Of a stretch of 64,000 bases of DNA, positions 36,001 through 47,584 are shown piece by piece. Origin of the DNA: Halichondria panicea (Eukaryota > Porifera > Demospongiae > Suberitida > Halichondriidae); assembly GCF_963675165.1 (NCBI RefSeq), contig NC_087380.1, positions 636,303 to 700,302 of the forward strand, read 5' to 3'. Numbering within the stretch: the first letter of the stretch is position 1; every line of letters begins with the position of its first letter. The position numbers and the translations under genes are program-made. The notes below the pieces were generated by a model, which was given only the letters and a program-made list of their open reading frames with translations, searched no databases and was not told the origin of the DNA.

Positions 36001-37653
36001 ACTCCAACGTTGCCTCTTGAAACCATCCGTGTTACGGTTCAGAGTGCAATAGGCAGTGGGCGTTAACCTCCAGCAGCAACTAAAACCATGCTAAAACTCC
36101 TCTTCTCCAGCTTCTAAAGTTAGGCTGAGTACAACCCAGCCTATAAATCTCTAGTGTTCATCATTTGGAACCACATTAGTTGTGAATTTGTCCAAGTTTG
36201 AGTTTCAAGACGACCCTACAACACTTTTATGAGTTTTTATATGCTTTTTCTCCCTAGAACCAGAGTTTAAATAATCTTTAACCTAGAAAAAGTATATAGT
36301 GTTTCAAAGTATTCCATTAATGATTGTAATGAGCCACAATGGTGTTGATTGAAAAACATCTGTTGCTGATTTCAAGTATCAACTACGCTAATTAATATAT
36401 GTGTTTATTTGTACCTCTATGCAGAGGTGAAGAGGTTATAATTTCACAATTTTTAGTTATAGGCCAAGCATAGGAATAGGTTCATCGTAATGTCTTATTT
36501 CTATGACCTGAATGCATTCTTGTGAGAAGTTACACCTTGCTCAATTTAGTAGGTAAACGTTTAACATGTTGACCGTTTGTGTATGCAGATATGCCTTGAA
36601 GACCCAAATTCCAACATCATCAGGCAAATACAAGAAAGAAATAACTTCAGAAAGATTATGGGATCCCTATATAAGTTAAAAAGTCATAAAAGAACAAGAA
36701 AGTTTTTTTCGTAGTTTTTTTGTTTTTGTAACTTTTCCATACAAGCTTCATTTCAGTTTATATTTCACAAAGATGTCATAAATATCACAATAATAATGGC
36801 CAATAGACAGTTGTTATTTCCAAATGGCCAACAGGCATAATAATATATAATTTTGTCTTTATAGAGCCTATAGTGTCTTAGGTGAGATCCAGAGGAGAGT
36901 TTTGCTCAATCTGGCTGATGCTACAAGCTCTCCCCTACAGCATGTATGCAGGAACGATCACATTTGCTGCTCATCAGCCCTGTCTTCTGTCTTTTTGCTA
37001 CTCATAGCCAGCCACCTTTGGTATAGCCTCGATTCAAGCCGGGAGGCCTGGTTTTTCGAGGCCGTAACACGGATGGTTTCATCCGGTTCTATTGCGTTTC
37101 CAATCCCTCTCCCTCCTTAATCTATGATTGGGGTCATGCTGACTGCAAGCTACTCACATGCATTGGGGTCATGCTGACTGCAAGCTACTCACATGCATTG
37201 GGGCCATGCTAACTGCAAGCTATTCACATCGAGGTCATGCTGGCATAAATTATAGGACTTATCTTGGACTTGATATTAATGTATCACTGTATGCTTGGCT
37301 GTACTAGTAGACATGTTGTGGCTCCAACTAACTGGGAGGCCTAATCATACAGCTCAGTACAAAACTGTACTGTCTGGGCCAGTGTGTGGTTAGTAGCTGA
37401 TAAATGGGTTGGTCTATGTGGTTGGACTTCTATGGAAATGCAAAACAAAAAAGATTAATCTCTTAGAGTTAGCTCCAGGCTTTAAATACTAGTAGATACC
37501 AGTGTGCGGTGTTGTACCACATGAAGCCACAATGAGGAACAAAGTACTGATTCTACCTCAGGAACTTACACACAAGAATGTTTCCAAATCTGTTTTCATC
37601 TTTGTGCTGTTTGGCAATTGCTGTTGAGTGTTCACCTTCCTTGCCACCAAGAC

Positions 37654-37734
<81 letters not shown>

Positions 37735-39263
37735 GGAGTGAACAATATATAACAAGGCCAGTCTGTTGGTGAGGTAATAAGCACAATCACTGTACATGTA
37801 TTAAACCCACCGAATAGTTACTGGCAAACTTCTTATTGCCATTAGCATGCTGCTCAGTGACATATGCTCCAAACCCATCCACTGGTATAAGAGTGAGGTC
37901 CACCTCATCTGTCACCTCTGCTTCCCCTCCCTCTGGTACCACTATCAACTGGAGCTCTTTCTCAGCTGTGCCAGAGGGTCCACTGGCCACCAGCTTATAG
38001 ACACCTGCACACACAAGGAAATGGTTACCATATCACAAGTGGTGTGTCTAACCCACACACACACACACACACTCTGAATATTGATATATGATATTATGAT
38101 AGTTGACATTTTGAGACCAATGAAACACGTGTTTGAAGTGTATTTTCAATATGAAACTTTACAATAGAGAGTTGTACACATTCCCAGCTGTAGTCACTTT
38201 ACACTAACAAGACCTTGTACATGTGTGTAACCTGTACTCACCAGCATGTTTCATTTCCACACTAGGGAAGGATAATTCACCGTCCTGGTCCAGTTCTGTG
38301 GCATAGTCTGCAGTCACCTTCCTACCATCGTGGTACCAGGTGAGACTGGGTGGAGGGTGACCTCCCACCTTGGGCTTAATGACTACCTCCTCCCCTTCAT
38401 TACCTCTGCTCTCACTGGGGAAGCCAGTGATAGTAGGCTCTACACATATTAACACACAGGTTTTAAGTGGTGAAATTCATGACACTAATCAACAGCACTG
38501 ACCTTGATCTTTTGATATGGTGGCCACCCCGTCAGTATCGCTGTGTTTGGTGTATACAGTAGAGAAACCAGAGTTTTTAGCAGCAGGCTCATACTGCTTC
38601 TTCCGTGAGCGTCTGTAGAAATAATAACAGTTGTGTTGTCATGCTTCAGTGTCTATATAAGCTATTGTGGTGCTGGATACACAGTGTAGTGGTTGTTGGA
38701 GGCTAGCTACATCCACAATGAATGTACACACACACACTGCACTACATGGCTTACCTCAGGAACAGTACTAGGAATATGATGAGCAGGATCACCAGAATCA
38801 CCACTACTATAGCACCGACTGCCCCACCAATAGCAGCAACAGAAACAGAGGCTAGGGGAATACAAATGGTTACAGGTTCTTGTATTGTTTTCGAGCTACC
38901 TTGAGGTTCAGGCAGGAATAGTTGTGCACAGAACGTCTCCACGGTAACTCCATCGTCCACTGGCACTCGGCAGCAATATTCACCAGTTGCAGTGGTGGTG
39001 TTTCTGATGAGGTTGAGGCGTATGAACCCGACACCAGTGTCAGTGTAGAAGTCAGAGTCTCCACGAGTTGAGGAGACAACAGTGCCATTGGGATTAAGCC
39101 ACGCGGCGTTAGAGGTCTCGTTACAGCATTGTTGGTAGTCAGTCCTGCACACCAGTCCTCTCCCCCCTTCTCCAATGGTGTCAAGCTGCACTCGAGAACT
39201 AACCTCAGCTACCAATGTGGACGCTCCAAACTGAAGGAACACTCCTGCAATAAAAGATGGCAT
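29893..39263 (-). CDS. LAR-type receptor tyrosine phosphatase with intracellular I-set domain
   Basis: Removes phosphate from Tyr of membrane-proximal substrates. Exons: 38900-39263 (ATG 39261-39263, MPSFIAGVFLQFGASTLVA as possible signal peptide, then Ig with CRTDYQQCC and GEYCCRV), 38755-38851 (TM, IVVVILVILLIIFLVLFL), 38503-38612, 38242-38439 and 37811-38004 (I-set, WYHDGRK, no disulfide Cys), 37570-37654, 35395-35477, 34440-34476, 34070-34284, 33623-33918 (WPDHGVP and HCSAGVGRTG of D1), 31381-31624, 31227-31297, 30832-30966, 30644-30772, 30434-30585, 30250-30385 (HCSDTATRSG of D2), 29893-29967 (stop). D2 has LDWKSTG for WPD, so it is probably a pseudophosphatase. The summed length is exactly one base short of whole codons, matching a missing A in RMKMVQTQ near 33650 (the sequence reads RMKW). 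This is either a real frameshift or a homopolymer error. The start could instead lie upstream in the CCP block. Confidence 0.8.
29999..30099. repeat. CA / CACG microsatellite in the last phosphatase intron
   Basis: A run of cacg tetranucleotides flanked by ca dinucleotides. ORFs across it are low-complexity artefacts. Confidence 0.9.
31774..31800. repeat. Perfect 12-bp inverted repeat with 3-base loop
   Basis: aggtatactaag, loop gga, cttagtatacct. A further cttagtatacct copy follows at 31809-31820. It lies in the intron between D1 and the inter-domain linker of the phosphatase. Confidence 0.85.
32631..33153. repeat. Foldback element in phosphatase intron
   Basis: The left arm (cattttgtgaaaaaatgggg, then ggttattttatggttgatat) and the right arm (atatcaaccataaaataacc, then ttttttcacaaaatg) are inverted copies around a roughly 330-bp centre. 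The right arm carries about 40 extra bases. No coding capacity is visible. Confidence 0.65.
33205..33312. mobile_element. Terminal fragment of the 604-bp MULE-like family
   Basis: It is the reverse complement of the first part of 1658-2261 (ttgttatcctgtattagccg, ggtatctggctaatggttag) and ends at the terminus gaggcta. It is truncated on the left. Confidence 0.6.
33428..33562. mobile_element. Foldback MITE with tcagaggagg ends (135 bp)
   Basis: The ends tcagaggaggtccgacatgc and gcatgtcggacctcctctga are inverted copies, and the arms continue through gcacgaatcact. The terminal bases are the same as at 27265-27410. No clear target duplication is visible. Confidence 0.7.
34912..35085. mobile_element. 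MULE-like family fragment in phosphatase intron
   Basis: It is the reverse complement of part of 1658-2261 (ttcagacgattgtcatccac, gtatctggctaatggttagc) ending in ggcctgggatcgaggcta. It has an internal deletion relative to that copy. Confidence 0.65.
35970..37107. repeat. 1.1-kb segment with inverted ends inside a phosphatase intron
   Basis: gggattggaaacg (35970-35982) and its complement (37095-37107), and gaaaccatccgtgttacgg (36019-36037) and its complement (37062-37080), form nested inverted pairs. This suggests a non-autonomous DNA element or a foldback pair. A tagcctcgattc motif at 37024-37035 indicates a second insertion at the right end. No transposase is seen. Confidence 0.5.
37126..37231. 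repeat. Tandem repeat, about 35-bp unit
   Basis: Three copies of a unit containing ggggtcatgctgactgcaag and ctactcacatgcatt, the third diverged. Another copy of ctactcacatgcattggggc is at 35931-35950, left of the inverted-end segment. Confidence 0.75.
37662..37731. repeat. (GT)n microsatellite, about 70 bp
   Basis: Uninterrupted gt repeat in a phosphatase intron, 7 bp beyond the acceptor side of the exon 37570-37654. Poly-Thr-His ORFs across it are artefacts. Confidence 0.95.
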
Positions 39264-39298
39264 CAACACACATTAGTAACACATGTATGGGAACTGAC

Positions 39299-40965
39299 TC
39301 TGACAGAATGGCTCAGCCTCAGTCCAGTTACGGTCTGATCCACATGTTCTTACACTGCTCCTGATCACCATCAGCTCCATCATCATCCCACAAGAGTAAG
39401 TGGCAGTACTCCCCTCCCTACGTGGAGGAGAGGTTGATGAGTAAGCAATGACTCCATTAGTGATGCTGGGTAGGTCCTCACATGTTCCTGTAAAGATACC
39501 ATAATTATAGGAACTTTATAAGATCATAATTTATAGCTTACCAATGCATGTTAGTATTGATCCACTCCACATTCCTCCACTAGCACTGTTAGTACATGTC
39601 CTGGTAGCATCACCAGAGAGCACAAACGTGACGTTACAGGTATGGGTAGCCACTGTACCCACTGGAATAGGAGAGGTGTCCATAGTGTAAGTGATGTCAC
39701 CATTTGATAGAGTGAGAGCAGGACAGCTTGCTGTAAAGGAAGTCATGTACACTAAAGGTACAAGCAATAAAGGAAGATACCTTGACAGACAATGTCTCCT
39801 CCACTCCAGGTAGTGTCTGATTGACATGTTCTTGTTCTGGGACCAAAGATATCGTACCCAGTGTCACAGGTGTAGGTGGCCACTGTCCCCGCTGGTCTTG
39901 GGGAGAGTGTCGTATTAATTGTAGCTAATCACTCCATTAGCAGGTGAGGGAAGGTCGTCCTGACAAACAGCTGCATGTAAAATACAATATACATCTTTAA
40001 AAACTATTGACTCACGAGAGCATATTGGAGGTGTGCCCCAGGATCCACTGACCATACAAGTCAGAATGGAGTCTCCTGATAGAGTGAAGCTCCCAGTACA
40101 CATGTAGGTGGCAGTCTCTCCAAATGTAGTTGCAGAAAATTGGGGCATTCCATTTTGGATCGTGGGAGGATTGCCACAGTCCACAACTGCAAATGAGAAT
40201 CATCATATCAATACTTTAGAGGGTCAGTAAAACTCACTTTGACAAGTGATAACACCTCCACTCCATGCTCTGTCCGACTGACACACCCGATCAGGTCCAC
40301 TGGATGATCCATTGTTCAATTAAAGAAATGAGTTCCACAGCAGATACACTCGCTGTTCCAGTCAGCACGGCTCGGTAGGTCACATGACTAGGGGAGTCAT
40401 CGAAACAAACAATGAAGGGATTCAAAATGAAGGAAGAGTTCAATCCACAGGCACACTGGCTTTCAATGCCTTGTGTCAGACTATTGGTGATGTCATCTGT
40501 TTTCATATCAGCGTCTTGTTCAGTGTACACTCTGCAGTTTGTTAGTCCCACCAGACCAAGTTGAATGTGCAGGCCTGTGGAATGTGGAATGGTTGGCATA
40601 AGCAAATAACAGACTGATGCTAATAGAGCTGTACAAACAATGTAGCCTGGGTACATGTACATTCATGTGAAATTGATCACATAACAACTTACTCCTGAAC
40701 TCAATGGTGTAGTGAGCAGCTACAGTGTGCCCCCCCTCAAGCTGACTGGATGTGAGGATGACCTGACAGCTGTACTGACCAGCGTCTGACAAGTAGAGAG
40801 TGTCAAAGTTGAGGGTTGCTGTGCTAGTCGTGAGTGACCCTCCCTCCCTCGTCCACTGGTAGGAGAGGGTGGGTTGTAGAGAGGCCCCTCCACTCAGGGA
40901 ACAAGTGAGGGAGAAACTCTAACCAGCCATTGGACCACCACTGGGGCTGATCACCACTTGTATGG
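39299..40965 (-). pseudogene. CCP/Ig block fused to a receptor piece, upstream of the phosphatase
   Basis: Exons in coding order: Ig 40693-40965, fused exon 40238-40574 (first half of a receptor membrane-proximal exon joined near 40305 to the end of a CCP exon), CCPs 40016-40186, 39781-39970, 39542-39730, 39299-39487. The CCP order matches receptor G just before its CRTDHQQCC Ig domain, so these CCPs may once have been part of the phosphatase ectodomain. The CCP at 39781-39970 has a 4-bp insertion (cgtattaattg) giving ISYN-stop, and no signal-peptide exon precedes the block. As it stands it cannot feed an open frame into the phosphatase. Confidence 0.65.
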
Positions 40966-41869
40966 CTGGATGAAAGAGAGTGGGTGTAAACAAAACAATT
41001 TTTGACAGTAGACCTATAAATTATATTGCTCAACAGAATACGAATATTTTTCACTATGACAGAATAAACAAAGCTGCTAGATCTACAATAACAGCAATTA
41101 ACTTCGTGATTTTAGCAAGTCACCACAGGGAGAATCGAGATACACAACAAAATGGTTGCAGTTTCTTGTACTGTTTTTGCAATACCTATATGGGTAGGTC
41201 CTCACATGTTCCTGTAAGGAAATCATAATTATAGTTGAAGATAATATAGCTTACCAATGCATGTTAACATACAGTCATGCAGTACAATACTATACCATCC
41301 TGAATTCAGTACAACCAGCAATTTATTTATTGTTTTGATCACATTGTGAAGTGCACAAACTCATTAAAAGTATGCTTTAATGTCAAATGTCTATGTTCAC
41401 TGGTATAGTGGTTGATATGGGAACAGCAGGACAGGTGTTCGTACAGTGGCTCTGCATGTATAGGAATGGGAACAATCACTCGGACTATCTATAAAATGCT
41501 CTCACCTGTTTCTGGTGTGAGGAATCCGTGCCGTAGCATAAACTAGAGACACACAAGAGCACTGTTGGGTTTGAAGTGGCCATTGAATAGCTATACATGC
41601 ATAGCCACAGCAATAGCCACATTGACAATCAAGGACACCAGCAAGGATACCTTAAAAATATACCTTTCATATTATATATACAGTGTATGACATGTTTTGT
41701 TAGTGCCATAGTTTATTTTTCAGCCATGCAAATTCTTATATGAACATTGATCAAAGCAAATGAATGATTTTTGCGTATATAGATCTCGATCTACTAACAA
41801 CTTGCTAAAATAACAGTGACACGTAGTGATACATTGACAAACTAGACTACATGTGTTATTACATAGTGT
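40966..41869. other. Spacer upstream of the fused block, with F 3' flank
   Basis: It contains an intron-like remnant matching receptor B/D DNA, a short CCP remnant near 41197-41214 (taggtcctcacatgttc), and from about 41310 the conserved receptor 3' block with AATAAA for receptor F (tttatt at 41712-41717). Confidence 0.5.
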
Positions 41870-44800
41870 CTACTTGTTCTCTGTGTTGCAGTCAGTGGAT
41901 GCATAAGCTGCACAGGCTGAGAGCGGGTAGTTTGCAGGAGGAGGGGGGCGTGGCTGGTCCACCACCTCATAGGTAGCCTCCTCTTGTAGTTTGCTCAACC
42001 CCTCGTAATCAGGGGAGGGGAGATGACTCATCACCACTGGGGGTAGTCTGCACGAAATAGAATAATAAATTACATTAACTCACATGTACATAATTATAGT
42101 ATAAGGACAGAAGCACTCTATACAACCACACTGGTATGTACAGCTACTTCATTCACAGACCATGCACACTAACACTCACTGTGTTGGTTGGCTGCCTGTC
42201 CTCTCATCACTCATGTCCTTGGATCCAGACCTCCGTTGCCTTAGTAACAACAGCACCACTATTACAATCAGTACTAGCACAGCAATGGCCAAGACTCCAG
42301 CAACCACCCAACCAGCCACTGCACTAACATTGACCACTACACTCTCTGTGGGTGTGGTAGTAGCAGTTGTCCGATTAGTGATGTCCTCAGGGCACTCTGG
42401 ACTATTTCTGTCAATGATCACCACAGGGCAAGTGTTAGTTACACTGAGGCCTGCTCTCTGCACCACAACGATTGGATCATTCTCAACCCACTGTTCCATT
42501 AGCCTAGCCAGTTGTATGGTGGATACACTCTCTGTTCCAGTCAGCACGGCTCGGTAGGTCACATGACTAGGGGAGGCATCGAAACAAACCATGAATGAAT
42601 TCAAAATGAGGAAAGAGTTGAATCCACAGGCACACTGGCTTTCAATGCCTTGTGTCAGACTATTGGTGATGTCATCTGTTTTCATATCAGCGTCTTGTTC
42701 AGTGTACACTCTGCAGTTTGTTATTCCCTCCAGACCAAGTTGAATGTGCAGGCCTACATGTGGAATGTAAAGTGGTTGGTATAAGCAAAAAGAAGCCTGA
42801 TGCCAATAAAGCTATATATACATCATTGGGAGATTCATAGTATACATAAGAATTACAACAACTAGTGTGTTTACATTGTTCGTGTGAAATTGAATCAACA
42901 GCTACAAAAACAAACATAACACTTACTAATGAACTCAATGGTGTAGTGAGCAGTTACAGTGTGTTCCCCCTCAAGCTGACTGGAGGTGAGGATGACCTGA
43001 CAGCTGTACTGACCAGCGTCTGACAAGTAGAGAGTGTCAAAGTTGAGGGTTGCTGTGCTGGTCATGAGTGACCCTCCCTCCCTCGTCCACTGGTAGGAGA
43101 GGGTGGGTTGTAGAGAGGCTCCTCCACTCAGGGAACAAGTGAGGGAGAAACTCTGACCAGCCATTGGAACACCACTGGGGCCGATCACCACTTGTATGGC
43201 TGGATGGAAGAGAGTGGGTGTTTTGCTATATAAGTGATCACAGCTAGGAATTCTGTGAACATTACAATGTAATAAGAATGCAGTTTCAGTTTAGTACCTG
43301 AGTAAACATCTACTGACAACAGGTGGCTACAATAACAAAAATGAATTAATTACTTGATACTGCAAATAACTTGCACGTTCACATGTGGGAGCATTTGGAG
43401 TCCACTGTCTATCATATTATTTTGCGTATGCTATCAGGAGTACTTTCATGCACTCCTGGTGATATGAATATAATTATAACGGGCAATTTAGTGGATCAAT
43501 CATGCCATATACAATCCCCCTCCATTATTAGAATAGTTTGAGAATGAGCCAAATCAGCAGAAAATTCACAATTTATGACTGTATTCGTTGTGTTCGTTAG
43601 GTGCATGTGATATTGGGTATAATGTTCGCAGTAGATGCGAAAAACCACGAACAATTATACCCTAGAAAAAACAGAAAGTCAAGCACATGTTTGTGTGTGT
43701 GTCAGCTAGTCTTACAGTTGCACACTGGAGCTTGTCCAGACCACACTCCACTTGTTCCACTTGCTCCACAAGTTCTGCTCTGACTACCAACAATGTTGTA
43801 TCCAGTGTTACAGGTGTAGGTAGCAGTGAAGGTGGTTCCAGAGGATGTGTCCACTGCTCCATTGGTTGGATTATTTAAGCGACCGCATTCAACAGCTAAT
43901 AAACATACATGAGAAAATAAGTCAGCTGAGAGTAATGTAGGTTTTGTAAAACACTCACGATCACAGGTAGGTGCTGTTAGGTCCCAGTTTCCATTAGCTT
44001 GACAGGTTCTATCTGATGCTCCATTGAGATTGTATCCATCATCACAGGTGTAGGTGGCAGTGTTTATGAAGGTGGTTCCAGAGGATGTACTAACTTGTCC
44101 GTTAGTAACAGTGAGGGAACCACAGTCAACAGCTGTGGAATATGAACACAGTGGATACAGTGTACACAGTCAGTCATGCTACTCACGTTCACAGGTGGGG
44201 GCATCTGGAGTCCATATTTTGTTTGCCTCACAAGTTCGAGTGTCTGATCCAACAATGTTGTATCCAGTGATACAGGTGTAGGTAGCAGTCATCATGAAGG
44301 TGGTTCCAGAGGTTGTGTCCACTGTTCCATTGGAGGGGTCAGTGAGCGAACCACAGTCAACAGCTGTATAAAAAAGTAAACAATCAGAGCATGTGTTAGT
44401 TCAACTGACAATTGCAAACAGGCAGAGATGTACTCCATCCATTGACAGCCACACAATTCCTCGTACTAGCACCAGTCAGTTCATAGCCAGTGTTACAAGA
44501 GTAAGTGGCCACTGCTCCAACTGGTGGAGGGCCATCAGAAGGTGAGTAGGTCACCATTCCATTGGAGAGGGGCTCACGAGGACACAGAGCTGTGGGAACA
44601 TGGTATCCTCTATACACTTGACTACTACACGAGGCATACCAGTACAGGTGGGTGCAGAGAGGCTCCATGTTGCATTAGCCTGACAAGTCCTGGTCACAGC
44701 TCCAACCATAGTGTATCCAGTGTTACAGGTGTAGGTAGCAGTCATCATGAAGGTGGTTCCAGAGGATGTGTCCACTGCTCCATTGAAGGGGGCGTCCAGG

Positions 44801-47040
44801 GAACCACAGTTGACAGCTAAACGACAAAAATAAATTTGTATTTGATATTGATGGTCATACTCACGATTACACACAGGTTCTGACCCAGTCCAGTCTCTAT
44901 TAGCCTGACAAGTCCTGGTCATATCTCCAGTCAGAGTGTAGCCAGTGTCACAGGTGTAGGTAGCAGTGCCTTGGTAGGTGGTCCCTGTTGTAGTGACTCT
45001 TCCATTGATAGGATCATCTAATGATCCACAGCTACCTACTGTAAGGAACAACATTACACGTGTACAATGTGCCTATTAAACTTCTAACCTGTACAAGTTG
45101 GACTACCACCATCAGACCACCCACTGGCAGTACAGGTCCTTGGTATACCTCCACTGAATTCATACCCAGAGATACAGCTGTAGGTAACCGTGGAACCCAC
45201 AGCTCTGGGAATGGTGGGGTCGCTGTAGGTCACCACTCCATTGGCCGTTAGTTGGACGTTGGGGCAAATCACTGAATAGAAATAGCATTTAGTTATATAA
45301 CTCATAAAGTCGTCAGTTTGAGTACATACGTGTACAAGTGAGGGATGTTCCACTCCATGATCTGTTAGACTGACAGGTCCTAGTGCCTCCACCAGTAGAT
45401 ACTCTATACCCTCCATCACAGCTGTGTGTAGCAATGGTTCCCTCAAGGTGTGGTGAGGTGCTAGAGCCGTAGCTGATCACTCCATTGAACAGTGAAGGAA
45501 GGTCATCACAGAGAGCTGTGGGAAATAGTCTGATACAATATCTTCAGTGTTGTGTTGTGTCTTACCTCTACACACTGGTGCTGTACTCCAGCTCCCACTA
45601 GCAAGACAAGATATCGTGGCTGATCCTGACCTTTGGTACCCAGTGTTACAGGTGTAGGCGGTCGTCTCTCCGAATGTTGTACCAGTAGAAGTCCTGCCAC
45701 TATTGGTAACAGTGGGAGGGTTGCCACAGGAGACAGCTGAATGGGAGAGGAGGGAGGTGTCAGTCATAGTGAAACATTTAATCACATGCATACGTTCACA
45801 AACTGGTGCAGCTGGACTCCACACTCCATCACTTAGTGTAGTTGCTCCACAAGTTCTGCTCTCACTACCAACACGGACGTATCCAGTGTTACAGGTGTAG
45901 GTAGCAGTCATCATGAAGGTGGTTCCAGAAGATGCCTCTACTACTCCATTGGGAATAGTTAGTGGTCCACAGTCAACAGCTGTGGGGAGATGCTTGATCA
46001 CCATTACTTCCAACCCACCATTGCTAACTCACGTGGACAAGTTGGTGCCACTCCTGACCACTGACCAGTAGCTTGACACTGTCTAGTAGCACTACCAGTG
46101 AGGACGTAGCCAGTATCACAGCTGTATGCAGCAAATCTAAGGTAATCCCGACTAGGGGTGGACACACCTCCATTGGTAGGGGAGGTTAGGACAGGGCAGG
46201 TGACGACTGTGTTGGGGAAAATAAACACACACTAACTACTTACTAGTTCTGATGGTCTTACTTGTACAAATAACTGTAGGTGGTGATGGAGACCAGGTAC
46301 CAGCACTAGTATCACTCCCACCCCCACAAGTTATCTGCAGAGCTGTTCCACTGGTGATGGTTGGTGTGTACCCAGTGACACAGCTGTAGGTGGCCATGTT
46401 GTTGACTGGGTTGTATGAGATCCTTCCATTAGTGTCAGTGAGGGGACTCAGTGTGGGGCAGGGAGCTGTGGGGGGTGGGGGTTAGTATTGGACATAGACA
46501 ATATAGTCAGCACTCACTGAAGGTGACACACAGCCTCTCATTGGTGGTAGTCCTCACACAGCAGTGTTCTCCATCAGGACTGAAGTGTGTGGGACCACGA
46601 TACAGAGCAACGCCAACATTAGGAATATCTCTGATGAACACTTCGTCCTCAACTGCCAACACTCTACTTTCTCCAAATTGCAATGCACTCCCATCGGGGA
46701 ACAGCCACAATACACTATCAGTGTCTACGGTGTAGCAAATCCAGGGGCGTGGATTACCAGTAGCTCCTGATCCAACATCAGAGAATGAGATGATCTCTCC
46801 AGTGTCGTCAGTGCCAACGGGCTCATTGGATGCTGCCAGTCGAGCTGAGTAGTGCATGTGTGTTTATCCTAATACTAGTTCACCAACTCAAGAGACTGAC
46901 GACATGCAGGATCTCTAGAGTAATGTACAAGTAGCTTCAGAAACTACACACAATAACTCACTCAGTGTTTGTGCATGTACCCATCCAACAGACACCGTCA
47001 GTCCTAGTAGTAGGCTTAGAGCAAGTCTTGAGAAGGCCAT
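41870..47040 (-). CDS. Receptor F: 12-CCP receptor with distinct signal peptide
   Basis: Exons: 46962-47040 (MAFSRLALSLLLGLTVSVGW, then VHAQTL), 46518-46844 (N-terminal Ig-like), CCPs 46262-46465, 46033-46206, 45794-45979, 45566-45736, 45330-45515, 45089-45271, 44865-45038, 44640-44816, 44410-44589, 44187-44363, 43959-44132, 43716-43895, Ig 42927-43199, membrane-proximal plus TM 42180-42753, tail 41870-42047. The sum is 3597 bases (about 1198 aa) with no lesion found. A dead CCP 3' remnant lies in the intron at 43374-43414. The signal peptide is unlike the MFPSRLFLCC type of A, E and I. The tail reads SPDYEGL and NYPL where others have SHDYEGL and DYQL, so the tyrosines are kept while neighbouring residues drift. 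The membrane-proximal first half is type ii and the second half is a mixture. Confidence 0.85.
43616..43663. repeat. Small hairpin in a receptor F intron
   Basis: gggtataatgttcg and cgaacaattataccc are near-perfect inverted copies flanking about 20 bases. Confidence 0.6.
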
Positions 47041-47584
47041 ACCTAGCTAGCTAACAATTATAGCTGGCCTTTCCAAGCTAATAGCTTCTTTGCAATAATG
47101 GGCGTGGCTGGCAGGAGGACAGTGACTAGGCCTATTATAATTAGCGCTTTTTACTTTGGCAACCCTCACCTAAATTTTGTCAAAACAATAAAGTGGCAAT
47201 AAGGCCACCTCAATTAAGTCATTATTGCTGATGTCAGCTATTATTTGAGGTCAAAGTCCTTTTTTTGGCTGACATTGCATTATTTCACCATGTGCCATGT
47301 TGCAAGTTGCATTGTGCACCAAAAAGCCAGTGTGTAAAAAAATTAAACTATTTTTATGTAATTATTGTTCAGACTCCGTCCTTTTGTGTATTTTCGTCAG
47401 TTAAAAAAACAGGATATGACATCATCAAATAATGGGATAATGGGTAATGAAGACCTCCCTCCCTCATCGGGTCGAGCTAGTATTCTCATGAAACAAGTAT
47501 GCAACTAACAGTGGCCTAAAACTACAATACGACTACATGAAACAGTGACACATACATTGATTAACTAGACTGTTGTTATAGTGT
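47041..47584. other. Spacer between F start and G tail
   Basis: It should hold the F promoter, but I see no convincing TATA or initiator element. It also holds the G 3' flank, which lacks the conserved 3' block found behind most copies. No gene is supported. Confidence 0.4.

Noticed and set aside
16819-42560. Plus-strand ORFs of 100-138 codons over the membrane-proximal/TM exons (for example 14435-14851, 23913-24308)
   Set aside because: They mirror the minus-strand TM exons, are Thr/Ser/Pro-rich, lack splice logic of their own, and repeat only because the minus-strand exon is repeated.
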